Part shown: piece after piece, positions 16,690 through 25,799 of the stretch
Layout: each line of letters starts with the position of its first letter
How positions within the stretch are numbered: the first letter of the stretch is position 1
Assembly: GCF_009711715.1 (NCBI RefSeq)
Contig: NZ_VENF01000004.1
Location: 248,001-312,000, forward strand
Direction: 5' to 3'
DNA length: 64,000 nt
DNA from: Methylophaga sp.
GTDB lineage: Bacteria; Pseudomonadota; Gammaproteobacteria; Nitrosococcales; Methylophagaceae
Position numbers and translations under genes: made by a program
The notes under the pieces: generated by a model
Database searches by the model: none
The model's input: the letters and a program-made list of their open reading frames with translations, nothing else
Told to the model about the DNA's origin: nothing

Positions 16690-17423
16690 GCTTGTTCCTC
16701 GTCGCTGCGACGTCTTTTCGGCAGCCAGCGGGCACTGAGTAGGCCCAGCTCGAATAACAGCCACACAGGCACGGCCAGCAAGGTCTGAGAAATCACATCC
16801 GGTGGTGTCAGCAACATGCCGACGACGAAGGCGCCGACAATCACATAAGGCCGTTTTTCAGTCAGGCTTTCCACGGTCGATGCCCCGGTCCAGATCAACA
16901 GCAAGGTAGCTATCGGCACTTCAAATGCAAGACCGAATGCAAAAAACAGCTTGAGCACAAAATCCAGGTAACTGCTGATATCAGTCATTACCGCCACCCC
17001 TTCCGGCGCTGCCTGGGTCAGAAACGCAAAAATCAGCGGAAACACGACATAAAACGCGAAGGCAATCCCCAGGAAAAACAGTAGCGTGCTGGCGAACAGC
17101 AGCGGGAAAACCAGTTTACGCTCGTGATCGTATAAGCCCGGCGCCACAAAAGCCCAGAGCTGGTAGAGCAGATACGGCACGGCCAGCATAATTGCGGTGC
17201 TCAGGGTGAGTTTAAACGGGGTTAAAAAAGGTGATGCGACCTCGGTCGCAATCATCGAGCTGGTTTCCGGCAGATGTCGCATCAGCGGCTCGGACAGAAA
17301 CAGGTACAAGTCGTTGGCGAAAGGAAATAAGCACAGCGCCACCAGTAAAACCGCCAGGACCGCACGCAGCAGGCGATCACGCAACTCAACCAGGTGCGAT
17401 ATCAGTGGCTGCTGTTCATCCAT
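16686..17423 (-). CDS. tatC: Twin-arginine translocase subunit TatC
   Basis: 245 residues from the ATG at 17421-17423 (MDEQQPLISHLVELRDRLLR), the family's usual start; it overlaps the tatB end by 8 bp. Six membrane helices are visible, with the conserved HLVELRDRLLRA near residue 9-20 that contacts the twin-arginine signal peptide and the periplasmic FLTPF block near 68-72. TatC is the receptor core of the Tat exporter for folded proteins. Last gene of tatABC, itself downstream of hisE and the HIT gene. Confidence 0.96.
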   Translation of the reverse strand: MDEQQPLISHLVELRDRLLRAVLAVLLVALCLFPFANDLYLFLSEPLMRHLPETSSMIATEVASPFLTPFKLTLSTAIMLAVPYLLYQLWAFVAPGLYDHERKLVFPLLFASTLLFFLGIAFAFYVVFPLIFAFLTQAAPEGVAVMTDISSYLDFVLKLFFAFGLAFEVPIATLLLIWTGASTVESLTEKRPYVIVGAFVVGMLLTPPDVISQTLLAVPVWLLFELGLLSARWLPKRRRSDEEQA

Positions 17424-17697
17424 CCTGTTTTTTGTCCTGTGATTGTTGCTTTTCTTTGTCATCCAACCGGATTTCTTCATTCATATCCGGCATATTGTCT
17501 GGTTTTTTCAGCGCATCACGAAGCTCTTCCGCACGCAGTTCCTTGGAGATTTCATTGCGGATGCTTTGCAGGGAAGCCTGGGCGCGGCCAATCCAGAGAC
17601 CAGTAACACGAATCAGCCTGGGCAACCGTTCAGGACCCACGACGATAAGGGCGACCACCGCAATCAGCAGGATTTCCCAGAAACCGATATCAAACAT
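17416..17697 (-). CDS. tatB: Sec-independent translocase protein TatB
   Basis: 93 residues. A single N-terminal helix (MFDIGFWEILLIAVVALIVV) with the VGPERLP hinge at 20-26 is the TatB signature; an amphipathic helix (28-60) and a charged tail follow. TatB forms the signal-peptide receptor with TatC. It lies 18 bp after tatA and overlaps tatC. Confidence 0.95.
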   Translation of the reverse strand: MFDIGFWEILLIAVVALIVVGPERLPRLIRVTGLWIGRAQASLQSIRNEISKELRAEELRDALKKPDNMPDMNEEIRLDDKEKQQSQDKKQDG

Positions 17698-17715
17698 AGC
17701 GCACCTGGCGGTAGT

Positions 17716-17964
17716 TTAGCGGGAGGATTTATCCTTATCCTGTTGTCGCTGCTGGTTGTGGGCATTTTTATCATCATGCTCGATGATATTGTCATCATCC
17801 TTTTTCTCCGACTCGTCTCGACCTTCCTGCATCGAGTCTTTGAAGTTCTTGATGGCACTGCCCAGATCACCGCCCAGCGAACGTAGTTTCTTGGTGCCGA
17901 ACAACAGCACGACGATGACCAGAATGATCAGTAACTGCCAGATGCTGATTCCACCGATACCCAT
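17716..17964 (-). CDS. tatA: Sec-independent translocase protein TatA
   Basis: 82 residues: an N-terminal membrane helix ([17 protein letters not shown]), the FGTKKLR hinge, an amphipathic helix ([16 protein letters not shown]) and a very hydrophilic, Asp/Gln/Lys-rich tail. TatA oligomers form the passage for folded substrates. It starts the tatABC cluster, 9 bp after the HIT gene. Confidence 0.95.
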   Translation of the reverse strand: MGIGGISIWQLLIILVIVVLLFGTKKLRSLGGDLGSAIKNFKDSMQEGRDESEKKDDDNIIEHDDKNAHNQQRQQDKDKSSR

Positions 17965-17973
17965 AAGGCGCTC

Positions 17974-18312
17974 CTATTTAAAGCCGGGCAGCGAACTGCC
18001 ACCGAGGATGTGAATATGCAGATGATCAACTTCCTGCCCTCCTCCGGGCCCGGTGTTAATAATACTGCGGAAACCGTCGTCGAGGCCCTGCGCTTTGGCA
18101 ATTTGCGGCAATGACAACATCATATGGGCCAGTAGATCAGCATGTTCCGGTCCTGTTTCGTCAAGACGGGCAATATGGACCCTTGGGATCACCAGCAGAT
18201 GGACATCTGCTTTCGGATGGATATCTTTGAAGACATAGATTTTTTCGTCTTCGAATACTTTGGTAGAAGGGATATCGCCATTGAGAATTTTACAGAAAAG
18301 GCAATCACTCAT
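17974..18312 (-). CDS. HIT family protein, HinT-like nucleoside phosphoramidase
   Basis: 112 residues, the usual HinT length. The histidine triad HLHIHILGG is at about 96-104, and the N-terminal zinc-like CLFCKI(4-9) with [17 protein letters not shown] matches bacterial HinT. These enzymes hydrolyse AMP-phosphoramidates and aminoacyl-adenylates. It sits between hisE and tatA, overlapping hisE by 4 bp, an arrangement seen in other gammaproteobacteria. Confidence 0.92.
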   Translation of the reverse strand: MSDCLFCKILNGDIPSTKVFEDEKIYVFKDIHPKADVHLLVIPRVHIARLDETGPEHADLLAHMMLSLPQIAKAQGLDDGFRSIINTGPGGGQEVDHLHIHILGGSSLPGFK

Positions 18313-18629
18313 GGTTCGCTCCTGCTGGCTTTTTCTTCATGGCCGGACAGACCGAAACGCCGGTCCAGTTCGTCCAGAATCAATTGCGGATCGATATCAT
18401 TATGCGCCAGTAAGACCAGGCTGTGAAACCACAGATCCGCGGTTTCGTAAATAATTTCGTCACGCTGGCCGCCTTTGCCGGCGATCACGGTCTCGGTCGC
18501 TTCTTCACCCAGTTTCTTGAGGATCTTGTCGGTGCCGGCGGCGTAAAGACTGGCGACATAGGAGGATGCCGGGTCGGCCTGCTTGCGGTCGTTCAGCACC
18601 AGGCTGAGTTTGTGCAGAATATCGCTCAT
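18309..18629 (-). CDS. hisE: Phosphoribosyl-ATP pyrophosphatase
   Basis: 106 residues. The MazG-like helical core has [16 protein letters not shown] (about 38-53) and [18 protein letters not shown] (56-73), whose acidic residues bind magnesium. It converts phosphoribosyl-ATP to phosphoribosyl-AMP, the second step of histidine synthesis. It is a separate gene from hisI here, unlike the fused enterobacterial HisIE, and overlaps hisI by 4 bp. Confidence 0.95.
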   Translation of the reverse strand: MSDILHKLSLVLNDRKQADPASSYVASLYAAGTDKILKKLGEEATETVIAGKGGQRDEIIYETADLWFHSLVLLAHNDIDPQLILDELDRRFGLSGHEEKASRSEP

Positions 18630-19006
18630 GAGTATATCTCGTCAGGGTTTTTCAGGACCGGTTCCACTGGCTGCCATTGACCGTCTTCCAGGCGGAAATA
18701 GAAGCAGTGATGGCGTCCGGTATGACAGGCGATGCCCCCTTTCTGTTCAACTTCCAGCAAGACAGCGTCAAAATCACAATCGAGCCGGATCGATTTGATG
18801 ATCTGCTGATGGCCGGATTGCTCTCCTTTGTGCCAGATTTTTTGTCTGGAACGTGACCAGTAAACAGCATGACCGGTCTCAGCGGTGAGCTTTAAAGCTT
18901 CACGATTCATCCAGGCTAAAGTGAGTACTTGCTTCGTTTCAGATTCCTGAGTTATAACGGGAACCAGACCGTCATCATTCCATTTCACCTGTTGCAGAAA
19001 GTCCAT
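18626..19006 (-). CDS. hisI: Phosphoribosyl-AMP cyclohydrolase
   Basis: 126 residues. Family blocks: [27 protein letters not shown] is present in two parts at about 28-54, WHKGEQSGH at 58-66, and the metal-binding [15 protein letters not shown] and [11 protein letters not shown] segments. It opens the purine ring of phosphoribosyl-AMP. Its stop overlaps hisE and its ATG abuts hisF, so it is within the his operon. Confidence 0.96.
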   Translation of the reverse strand: MDFLQQVKWNDDGLVPVITQESETKQVLTLAWMNREALKLTAETGHAVYWSRSRQKIWHKGEQSGHQQIIKSIRLDCDFDAVLLEVEQKGGIACHTGRHHCFYFRLEDGQWQPVEPVLKNPDEIYS

Positions 19007-19779
19007 TACAGTCTCACCTCAATACCCTGACTGGCCATCTGCTGCTTGGCTTCCTGTACCGTGTGTTCACCGAAGTGAAAAATGCTGGCGGCCAGCACCG
19101 CGTCGGCATGACCTTCGATTATCCCATCGCTCAGATCCTGCAGCTGACCGACACCGCCCGAGGCAATCACCGGTACATCAACTGCATCGCTGATAGTGCG
19201 GGTCAGTTCCAGATCAAACCCGGATTTGGTGCCATCACGATCCATGCTGGTCAACAGAATTTCACCGGCTCCGTTGGCGACCATTTTTCTGGCCCATTCC
19301 ACCGCATCAATGCCAGTAGGTTGACGACCGCCATGCGTGAAGATTTCCCAGCGCGAGGGTTCGTCTTCTGCGGACACGCGTTTGGCATCAATTGCGACGA
19401 CAATACACTGTGAGCCGAATCGTTCGGCCGCTTCGCGGACAAAATCCGGGTTCTTTACTGCCGCAGAGTTGATACCGACTTTATCAGCACCGGCATTCAG
19501 CATCCGGCGGATATCTTCCACTGTGCGGATACCCCCGCCGACGGTCAGTGGAATAAACACCTGGCTGGCCACTGCTTCCACCACATGCACCATGGTGTCG
19601 CGTTCATGATGGGTTGCTGTAATATCGAGAAAGGTAATTTCGTCTGCGCCCTGCTCGTCATAACGCTTGGCGACTTCAATCGGATCGCCGGCATCACGAA
19701 TATCGACAAACTGCACGCCTTTGACTACGCGGCCGTTATCGACGTCGAGACAGGGAATGATGCGTTTGGCGAGACCCAT
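19006..19779 (-). CDS. hisF: Imidazole glycerol phosphate synthase subunit HisF
   Basis: 257 residues, (beta-alpha)8 barrel. The start [20 protein letters not shown] contains the catalytic Asp11-type residue, and the second catalytic aspartate is in [15 protein letters not shown] near 130. Phosphate-binding loops [14 protein letters not shown] and [12 protein letters not shown] are present. With HisH it makes imidazole glycerol phosphate and AICAR. It lies 6 bp after hisA. Confidence 0.97.
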   Translation of the reverse strand: MGLAKRIIPCLDVDNGRVVKGVQFVDIRDAGDPIEVAKRYDEQGADEITFLDITATHHERDTMVHVVEAVASQVFIPLTVGGGIRTVEDIRRMLNAGADKVGINSAAVKNPDFVREAAERFGSQCIVVAIDAKRVSAEDEPSRWEIFTHGGRQPTGIDAVEWARKMVANGAGEILLTSMDRDGTKSGFDLELTRTISDAVDVPVIASGGVGQLQDLSDGIIEGHADAVLAASIFHFGEHTVQEAKQQMASQGIEVRL

Positions 19780-19785
19780 TTGCGA

Positions 19786-20535
19786 TTAAAACTCCAGTGG
19801 CGGATTCAGTTTATCGGCCAGCTCCTGACCTTTTTTCAGATCGATACTGCCTTCGTAAATCGAACGGCCCAGAATCGCACCCATCACCCCTTCAGCTTCG
19901 GCTTCACACAAAGCCTCAATATCTTCATAGCTGCTGACACCGCCGGAGGCGATGACCGGGATCTGGATCGCACGGGCCAGTTTGCGGGTCGATTCCAGGT
20001 TCACACCCTGCATCATGCCGTCACGGCTGATATCGGTGTAGATAATGGCTTCGACGCCGTCCTGTTCAAACTGTTGCGCAATATCGATGACATCATGATT
20101 AGACAGTTTCGACCAGCCATCAATAGCAACCTTGCCGTCTTTAGCGTCCAGGCCGATGATGATGTGGCCCGGGAATTCAGCGCAGACATCGCCCACAAAG
20201 TGGGGGGCATTAATCGCCTTGGTGCCCAGAATGACATAGCGGACACCGGCGTGCAGATAGGTTTCGATGGTTTCTTCGTCACGAATACCGCCACCGACCT
20301 GAACATCCAGCTCGGGGAAGGTCTCACAGACCTTATGAATGACATCCGCATTGACCGGGTTGCCGGCGAAGGCACCGTCGAGATCGACCATATGCAGCCG
20401 TTTCGCCCCTGCTTCCACCCATTTTCGGGCGACCGCAACCGGATCATCCGAAAACACGGTATTGTCTTCCATTCGCCCCTGACGCAAACGTACGCAGTGA
20501 CCTTGTTTGAGATCAATGGCAGGGATCAACAACAT
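19786..20535 (-). CDS. hisA: ProFAR isomerase HisA
   Basis: 249 residues, homologous barrel to HisF. The opening [20 protein letters not shown] contains the catalytic Asp8; the second catalytic aspartate is in [14 protein letters not shown] near 130. Phosphate loops [13 protein letters not shown] and [13 protein letters not shown] are visible. It isomerises the aminoaldose ProFAR to the ketose PRFAR. Between hisH and hisF in operon order. Confidence 0.97.
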   Translation of the reverse strand: MLLIPAIDLKQGHCVRLRQGRMEDNTVFSDDPVAVARKWVEAGAKRLHMVDLDGAFAGNPVNADVIHKVCETFPELDVQVGGGIRDEETIETYLHAGVRYVILGTKAINAPHFVGDVCAEFPGHIIIGLDAKDGKVAIDGWSKLSNHDVIDIAQQFEQDGVEAIIYTDISRDGMMQGVNLESTRKLARAIQIPVIASGGVSSYEDIEALCEAEAEGVMGAILGRSIYEGSIDLKKGQELADKLNPPLEF

Positions 20536-20563
20536 AAATCATTCTCCGTTAGTTGGGCGGTCA

Positions 20564-21208
20564 TCAGCTTTGTCCGTCCCAGTTTACAAAATTTTCCAGT
20601 AACTGCAGGCCGGCGCGCTGACTTTTCTCCGGGTGGAACTGGGTCGCAAACACATTATCGCGATAAATCGCCGAAGCAAAGTCATCACCGTAATGGGTTG
20701 TGGCAGCCACCACAGCGGGGTCAGCAGGACTGACAAAATAGCCATGGACAAAATAAAAGCGGCTGTCCTGTTCAATATTTTTCCATAAGGGGTGATCACA
20801 GGTCTGATGGACCTGATTCCAGCCCATATGAGGCACTTTCAATTTATCGCCCCGGGCTGATAGCGGCTTGTTAAAGGCTTTGACTTGGCCCGGAATAATG
20901 CCGAGGGCATCAATACCGTTATTTTCTTCACTATGGCTCAGCATCGCCTGCATACCCAGGCAGATGCCCATGAAGGGTTTGCTACGGGCGGTTTCACTGA
21001 CGATATCTTTGAGGCCCCGCCGTTTCAGTTCATCAATACAGTCACGTATCGCGCCCACGCCGGGGAACAGCACGTGACTGGCCGAGAGGATTTCGTCCGG
21101 ATCGGAACTGACGATAACCTGAGCGGATTGCCCGGAGACGGTTTCCAGTGCCTTGGAGACTGAGCGGAGATTGCCCATGCCATAGTCGATCACTGCTACG
21201 CGACGCAT
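20564..21208 (-). CDS. hisH: Imidazole glycerol phosphate synthase glutaminase subunit HisH
   Basis: 214 residues, class I glutamine amidotransferase. The nucleophile cysteine is in PFMGICLGMQAML (near 84) and the His-Glu pair is in ATQFHPEKSQRAG (near 194-196). GIGAIRDC-type region appears as FPGVGAIRDCID. It supplies ammonia to HisF. A 58-bp gap separates it from hisB. Confidence 0.96.
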   Translation of the reverse strand: MRRVAVIDYGMGNLRSVSKALETVSGQSAQVIVSSDPDEILSASHVLFPGVGAIRDCIDELKRRGLKDIVSETARSKPFMGICLGMQAMLSHSEENNGIDALGIIPGQVKAFNKPLSARGDKLKVPHMGWNQVHQTCDHPLWKNIEQDSRFYFVHGYFVSPADPAVVAATTHYGDDFASAIYRDNVFATQFHPEKSQRAGLQLLENFVNWDGQS

Positions 21209-21266
21209 CTTAAACCTGTTTACAAATCATCTTGAATAACGTTGGCGATAAGCCTGAATGGTGCGC

Positions 21267-21860
21267 TTATAGTGCCCCTTTGGTTGACGGTAATTGCTCC
21301 AGCGCCCGCTGATCAAGCGCAACAGCCATGCGCAGGGCACGACCAAAAGCTTTGAAAATGGTTTCAGCAATGTGATGGGCATTACGACCTTTCAGGTTAT
21401 CGATATGCAGCGTGATGCCGGCATGATTCACCAGCCCCTGGAAAAACTCGTAGAAAAGATCCACATCAAAATCGCCAATCTTGTCGCGGGTAAAAGTGAC
21501 ATCGAACTCGAGGCCGGGGCGGCCTGACAGATCCAGTACAACGCGTGACAATGCTTCGTCCAGCGGCACATAGGCATGACCGTAGCGAACGACGCCTTTC
21601 TTGTCACCCAGCGCTTTTTTCAGTGCCTGACCAATGGTAATACCGACATCTTCAACAGTGTGGTGGGCATCAATATGCAGATCCCCGTTGGCTTTCACCG
21701 TCAGATCAAACAGGCCGTGGCGGGCGATTTGATCCATCATGTGGTCGAGAAAGGGAACGCCGGTTTCGGCTTGGAATTTGCCGCTGCCATCGAGGTTGAT
21801 AGCAACGTCAATCTGCGTTTCCAGCGTGTTTCGCGCAACAGTCGCGCTACGAGCGGTCAT
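21267..21860 (-). CDS. hisB: Imidazoleglycerol-phosphate dehydratase, monofunctional
   Basis: 197 residues from the ATG at 21858-21860, which gives the family-typical start [20 protein letters not shown]; the longer frame adds an unconserved leader. Metal-binding motifs [26 protein letters not shown] and the C-terminal [19 protein letters not shown] and [20 protein letters not shown] are all visible. There is no histidinol-phosphatase domain, as usual outside Enterobacterales. First gene of the hisBHAFIE run. Confidence 0.96.
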   Translation of the reverse strand: MTARSATVARNTLETQIDVAINLDGSGKFQAETGVPFLDHMMDQIARHGLFDLTVKANGDLHIDAHHTVEDVGITIGQALKKALGDKKGVVRYGHAYVPLDEALSRVVLDLSGRPGLEFDVTFTRDKIGDFDVDLFYEFFQGLVNHAGITLHIDNLKGRNAHHIAETIFKAFGRALRMAVALDQRALEQLPSTKGAL

Positions 21861-21956
21861 TGTTAATCCTGATTTTATTAATAAAACGAGATAATAACTG
21901 TTTCGGACAAGGGTTTGAAGGGTTATTATAGGCAATGTTACGCACAAGGATCAGTA

Positions 21957-22706
21957 ATGGCTCAATTGAACAACGTCACCCCGTTATTCAAAGACCTCGC
22001 CAAAGTCGAGCACGAACACAATATAGCCTGCCGTGAATGTTCACTTTACCGGCTGTGTTTACCGCTGGGTCTGCACAGTAATGACCTGGCTCAGCTCGAC
22101 AAAATCATCAAGCGCAGCCAGGGCTTTACTCGTGGTGAGGCATTGTTTGCGTCAGACACACCATTCAAATCGATCTTTGTGGTGCGTTCCGGATCATTCA
22201 AAACCACGGTGCAGGCCAGCGATGGCCGCGAGCAGGTCACCGGCTTTTATTTCCCCGGTGAATTCATCGGCATGGATGCAATCTACGAACAAGCCTACAA
22301 ATCCACCGCCAAGGCGCTGGAAAGCAGCAGTGTCTGTGAATTGCCGTTTGAAAAACTGCAGGAATTCGGCACCACCATGCCCCAGCTTCAGGTGCAGATG
22401 ATGTCGCGACTGAGCAAAGAACTGTCCGGTGACAAAACGTTGATGTTCCTGCTGGGCAAAAAGACCGCTGAAGAGAAGCTGGCGACATTTTTGCTGTCGC
22501 TGTCCCGACGTTTCCAGGATCGCGGTTTTTCGGCGCGCGAATTTCAGCTCACCATGTCGCGCGGTGATATCGCCAACCACCTGGGGCTTGCGGTAGAAAC
22601 GGTCAGTCGCCTGTTTACCCGCTTTCAGGATGAAGGTCTAATCAGTATACAGAGCAAGGCAATCAGTCTGCTCGATTCCGACAAACTCAAGCAACTCTGC
22701 GGTTGA
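21957..22706 (+). CDS. fnr: FNR/ANR-type oxygen-sensing transcription regulator
   Basis: 249 residues from the ATG at 21957, seven bases after AGGA. Four iron-sulfur cysteines are all present: Cys25, Cys28, Cys34 in IACRECSLYRLC and Cys127 in SSVCELP, with the FNR spacing. A cNMP-type beta-barrel and a dimer helix lead to a Crp-type helix-turn-helix (SRGDIANHLGLAVETVSRLF, about 199-218) with the E-SR residues that read TTGAT half sites. It should switch genes under low oxygen. A matching FNR box lies immediately downstream in front of ompW. Confidence 0.95.
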   Translation: MAQLNNVTPLFKDLAKVEHEHNIACRECSLYRLCLPLGLHSNDLAQLDKIIKRSQGFTRGEALFASDTPFKSIFVVRSGSFKTTVQASDGREQVTGFYFPGEFIGMDAIYEQAYKSTAKALESSSVCELPFEKLQEFGTTMPQLQVQMMSRLSKELSGDKTLMFLLGKKTAEEKLATFLLSLSRRFQDRGFSAREFQLTMSRGDIANHLGLAVETVSRLFTRFQDEGLISIQSKAISLLDSDKLKQLCG

Positions 22707-22726
22707 TCCCCCTACCTTACGCATAA

Positions 22727-22740
22727 TTGATCCAGGTCAA
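22727..22740. promoter_or_regulatory. FNR box upstream of ompW
   Basis: TTGAT-CCAG-GTCAA matches the FNR consensus TTGAT-N4-ATCAA at 9 of 10 positions. It starts 86 bp before the ompW ATG and just after the fnr stop, so it could control ompW and possibly read-through from fnr. Confidence 0.6.
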
Positions 22741-22812
22741 TGCGCTGATAAGCGCCCTCCCCGACAATGAGCCCATGTTTGACGTACAAGGGTTCGTCCC
22801 GGAGGAAAAAGA

Positions 22813-23487
22813 ATGAAAAAATCGGTTTTTGCTGCTGCCATGATCACAAGCCTGGGTTTGAGCGCAGCAACGCTGCCGGCCATGGCCTATGAAGCAGGCG
22901 ACTGGCTGGTTCGTGGTCGTGTGATAAACGTTAACCCAAATGATGATAGTGGCAATCTCTATATCGGCGGCGCGAGCACGGGTTCTGAAGGCGTGGAAGT
23001 TGACAGCGATACCGTTCCAGAACTTGATATCACCTATATGCTGACAAGAAACTGGGGATTGGAGCTGATTCTGGGTTATTCGGAGCATACGGTTAAAGCT
23101 CACAAAACCTGGTCTGCGCTGGGCGATGTTATTGACACCAAAGTGTTGCCACCGACGCTGACCCTGCAATATCACTTCCTGCCGGACTCCAATATTCGTC
23201 CCTATGTGGGTGTCGGTGTTAATTACACCTATTTCTTCGATGAAGAGGTCTCAGGCAATGTTTTAGACATCCCCGGTGCGGATGTGAAACTGGACAGTTC
23301 ATGGGGACTGGCAGCGCAGGCAGGGGTAGACGTTGCTATTAACCAAGACTGGTTTGTTAACTTTGATGTGAAATATATCGACATCGATACTGAAGCACAT
23401 TTCTCCGGCACCCCCGTCGGAAAAGCCAAAATTACTGCAGACATCGATCCCTTCGTCTGGGGCGTCGGTATCGGCCGTCGTTTCTAA
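22813..23487 (+). CDS. ompW: OmpW family outer-membrane protein
   Basis: 224 residues with a signal peptide ending PAMA-YEAG (about residue 25) and an 8-stranded barrel. OmpW landmarks: AGDWLVRGRVINVNPND near the mature start, a long SYxxHTxK-like segment, TLTLQYHFLPDSNIRPYVGVGVNYTYFF in two parts, and a C-terminal GIGRRF ending in the aromatic needed for barrel assembly. Family members form a narrow hydrophobic channel. The preceding FNR box fits the FNR control known for enterobacterial ompW. Confidence 0.93.
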   Translation: MKKSVFAAAMITSLGLSAATLPAMAYEAGDWLVRGRVINVNPNDDSGNLYIGGASTGSEGVEVDSDTVPELDITYMLTRNWGLELILGYSEHTVKAHKTWSALGDVIDTKVLPPTLTLQYHFLPDSNIRPYVGVGVNYTYFFDEEVSGNVLDIPGADVKLDSSWGLAAQAGVDVAINQDWFVNFDVKYIDIDTEAHFSGTPVGKAKITADIDPFVWGVGIGRRF

Positions 23488-23495
23488 CCCCCTCG

Positions 23496-23531
23496 ATGCG
23501 CGGGTGTTCAACAGCACATCCGCGCATTTTG
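23496..23531 (+). terminator. Stem-loop terminator after ompW
   Basis: ATGCGCGG and its complement CCGCGCAT flank a 16-base loop (with inner GTG/CAC pairing) and are followed by TTTT, 8 bp after the ompW stop. Confidence 0.6.
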
Positions 23532-23554
23532 GTTGTGTCCTCGTAGTGCCATTG

Positions 23555-23580
23555 GCCCTCCTTAACGGAGGGCTTTTTTT
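23555..23580 (+). terminator. Rho-independent terminator, ompW/murJ junction
   Basis: GCCCTCC-TTAAC-GGAGGGC followed by seven T. It faces the plus strand, backing up the first ompW terminator, and its T tract overlaps the last codon of the convergent murJ. Confidence 0.85.
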
Positions 23581-25120
23581 AGCGCTGATGCGGCCGGATA
23601 AATTGCCTGATACGAATGCCGAGTAAGCTCAGTACGGCAAAATAAGCCAGGGCTGCCCCAACAATCAACATCATTAGTTGCCCAAAACGCTGCCAGCCGC
23701 TCCACTCCTGCCAGGCCGCACTTGCCGGTGTGAGCCACAGCAGCAGTGCCAGCATCAGCCCATTGGCAGCAACCAGTTTGACAGCAAGCAGCCACCAGCC
23801 GCTGTTCGGTGAATAGACACCGCGACGTCGGAGTCCGATATACAGCAGGCCGGCATTTAATACAGCGGACAGTGAAGTAGCCAGTGCCAGGCCGACATGG
23901 GCCAGGTACATCATTAAGATGACATTCAACACCATATTGCTGACCATGGCGATCACCCCGATTTTGACCGGGGTTTTAGTGTCCTGGCGCGCGTAATAGC
24001 CGGGCGCCAGGACCTTGATTAATATGAATGGCAGCAGACCGAGGCCATAGGCCATCAGGCTTAATGAAGCCTTGTAGGCATCGTCAGCCGCGAATTCTCC
24101 ATACTGGAACAGGGTTGTCAGTAAAGGTTGTGCCAGCGCAATCAGTCCGATAGCGGCTGGCGTACCGATAATAAAGACCCAGCGCAAAGCCCAGTCAATG
24201 GTGTCGGAAAAGCCTTCCGCTGACTGGCTGGCATGTTTTTTCGACAAGCTGGGCAGAATCACGGTCGATAAGGCAATGCCGAATACCCCCAGTGGGAATT
24301 CCACCAGGCGGTCGGAATAATAAAGCCAGGAAATACTGCCGGTGACGAGGAAAGAAGCCAGCAGCGTATCCAGCAGCAGGTTGATCTGTGCTACCGAAAC
24401 CCCGAACATGGCCGGAATCATCAGCTTCGTTATTTTCCTGACGCCTTCACTGCGCCAGCCCCAGCGTGGTCTGGGCAGGGCTTTAATCTGCAGCAGGAAC
24501 GGCAGCTGAAACAATAGCTGCACCACCCCGCCGATAAACACGCCCCAGGCCAGTGCTTTGACCGGTTCATCCAGATGTGGTGACAACCAGATAGCTGCAG
24601 CGATCAGGGATAAATTCAGAAACACCGGCGTGAATGCCGGCACCGCGAATTTGCCAAAACTGTTCAGTATGGATCCGGCCAGTGCGGTCAGCGAAATAAA
24701 TAACAGGTAGGGAAAGGTGATTATCAGCAATTCCCCAGCCAGGGTCAGTTTGTAAGGGTCCGCGATAAAACCTGGCGCAAAGATCATAATAATGACCGGT
24801 GCAGCCAGCATGCCTACGGCACTGATCAGCATTAAAATAATCGCGAGAGTACCGCTGGTCTGTGCTATCAGTTCTTTCAGCGGTTTATCGCCACGTTCAC
24901 GAAATTCGGCCAACACCGGGATAAAGGCTTGCGAAAAAGCACCCTCTGCAAACAGGCGGCGCAGGAAGTTGGGAATTTTAAAAGCGACAAAAAAGACGTC
25001 AGCACCGACGCCGGCGCCGAACAGTCTGGCGATGACAATATCCCGCAAAAAACCCAGAATTCGGGAAATGAAAGTCATGATGCTGACAACTGCGGTAGAC
25101 TGAAACAGTTTTTCGCTCAT
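23579..25120 (-). CDS. murJ: Lipid II flippase MurJ
   Basis: 513 residues with about 14 membrane helices. The start LFQSTAVVSIMTFISRILGFLRDIVIA and the RLFAEGAFSQAFIPVLAEF block (about 53-71) are characteristic of the MurJ/MviN branch of the MOP superfamily, with the charged residues lining the cavity. It flips lipid II across the inner membrane for cell-wall synthesis. Divergent from the Sco-like gene, with only 40 bp between them. Confidence 0.96.
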   Translation of the reverse strand: MSEKLFQSTAVVSIMTFISRILGFLRDIVIARLFGAGVGADVFFVAFKIPNFLRRLFAEGAFSQAFIPVLAEFRERGDKPLKELIAQTSGTLAIILMLISAVGMLAAPVIIMIFAPGFIADPYKLTLAGELLIITFPYLLFISLTALAGSILNSFGKFAVPAFTPVFLNLSLIAAAIWLSPHLDEPVKALAWGVFIGGVVQLLFQLPFLLQIKALPRPRWGWRSEGVRKITKLMIPAMFGVSVAQINLLLDTLLASFLVTGSISWLYYSDRLVEFPLGVFGIALSTVILPSLSKKHASQSAEGFSDTIDWALRWVFIIGTPAAIGLIALAQPLLTTLFQYGEFAADDAYKASLSLMAYGLGLLPFILIKVLAPGYYARQDTKTPVKIGVIAMVSNMVLNVILMMYLAHVGLALATSLSAVLNAGLLYIGLRRRGVYSPNSGWWLLAVKLVAANGLMLALLLWLTPASAAWQEWSGWQRFGQLMMLIVGAALAYFAVLSLLGIRIRQFIRPHQR

Positions 25121-25160
25121 TTGATACTCATAGGGTTAGTTCAACAACGGGATCAACCGG

Positions 25161-25799
25161 ATGAAGTCATTCAAAAGCTTTAATTCTAAGGGTTTTTTAC
25201 TGTTATATCTCGTTGTCTTTGCGAGTCTGCTACTTGGCTGGCTGTACAAGACGGAGCAGAAACAGGTCGATATCCGGGAAATACCACCATCACTGGCACC
25301 CTTTCTGCGTTCACCACCGCTTAACCTGCCGCAGTTTCTGCTTTATTCCGATACGCAAGCGGTACTCACTGATCAGAGCTTGCTTGGTAAGTGGACTTAT
25401 GTGTATTTCACCCATCCCGCCTGTCTACCACAGTGCCAGCCGGTGTTGTCAGTCATGCATAATCTGCAGCAGCTGGCCGCAGCAAGCGAGACACAGTTTG
25501 TACTGATTAATTTCGACAGTCGTCAGGAAACATTGCGGCCGCCGTGGTGGTTGCGCAATACACCGTCGCTGCCCTTGTATGGGGGGGATAAGGCAATACT
25601 TACTGAACTGAGTGAAGCCTTTGGGTTTCTCTACCTGAGGACGCCACTGGAACGTGGTTACAGTCTCGAGCAGCAACACAGCATTTTTCTGGTTGATCCC
25701 AAAGGCCGGGCTTATGCCCGCTTCGAGCCGCCCTTTTCTTCGCCGCTGGTCCAGCAGCAATTCCTGGCATTAAGGGATTTCTATGCGCGCACTGAATAA
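25161..25799 (+). CDS. SCO1/SenC-like copper or thiol-disulfide protein
   Basis: 212 residues with one N-terminal anchor helix (about 11-28) and a periplasmic thioredoxin-like domain. The copper/redox motif CxxxC is Cys88-Cys92 in THPACLPQCQP, and the third ligand is probably His173 in EQQHSIFLVDPKGR, as in Sco proteins. Sco proteins deliver copper to cytochrome oxidase CuA or reduce its cysteines. No oxidase gene is nearby. The 3' end overlaps convergent oxyR by 19 bp. Confidence 0.8.
   Translation: MKSFKSFNSKGFLLLYLVVFASLLLGWLYKTEQKQVDIREIPPSLAPFLRSPPLNLPQFLLYSDTQAVLTDQSLLGKWTYVYFTHPACLPQCQPVLSVMHNLQQLAAASETQFVLINFDSRQETLRPPWWLRNTPSLPLYGGDKAILTELSEAFGFLYLRTPLERGYSLEQQHSIFLVDPKGRAYARFEPPFSSPLVQQQFLALRDFYARTE

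Noticed and set aside
19585..20733. 382-residue plus-strand open frame across hisA and hisH
   Set aside because: It lies wholly antisense to hisA and hisH, which have all catalytic motifs, and its translation has no recognisable domain. Long antisense frames are expected from the codon bias of these genes.
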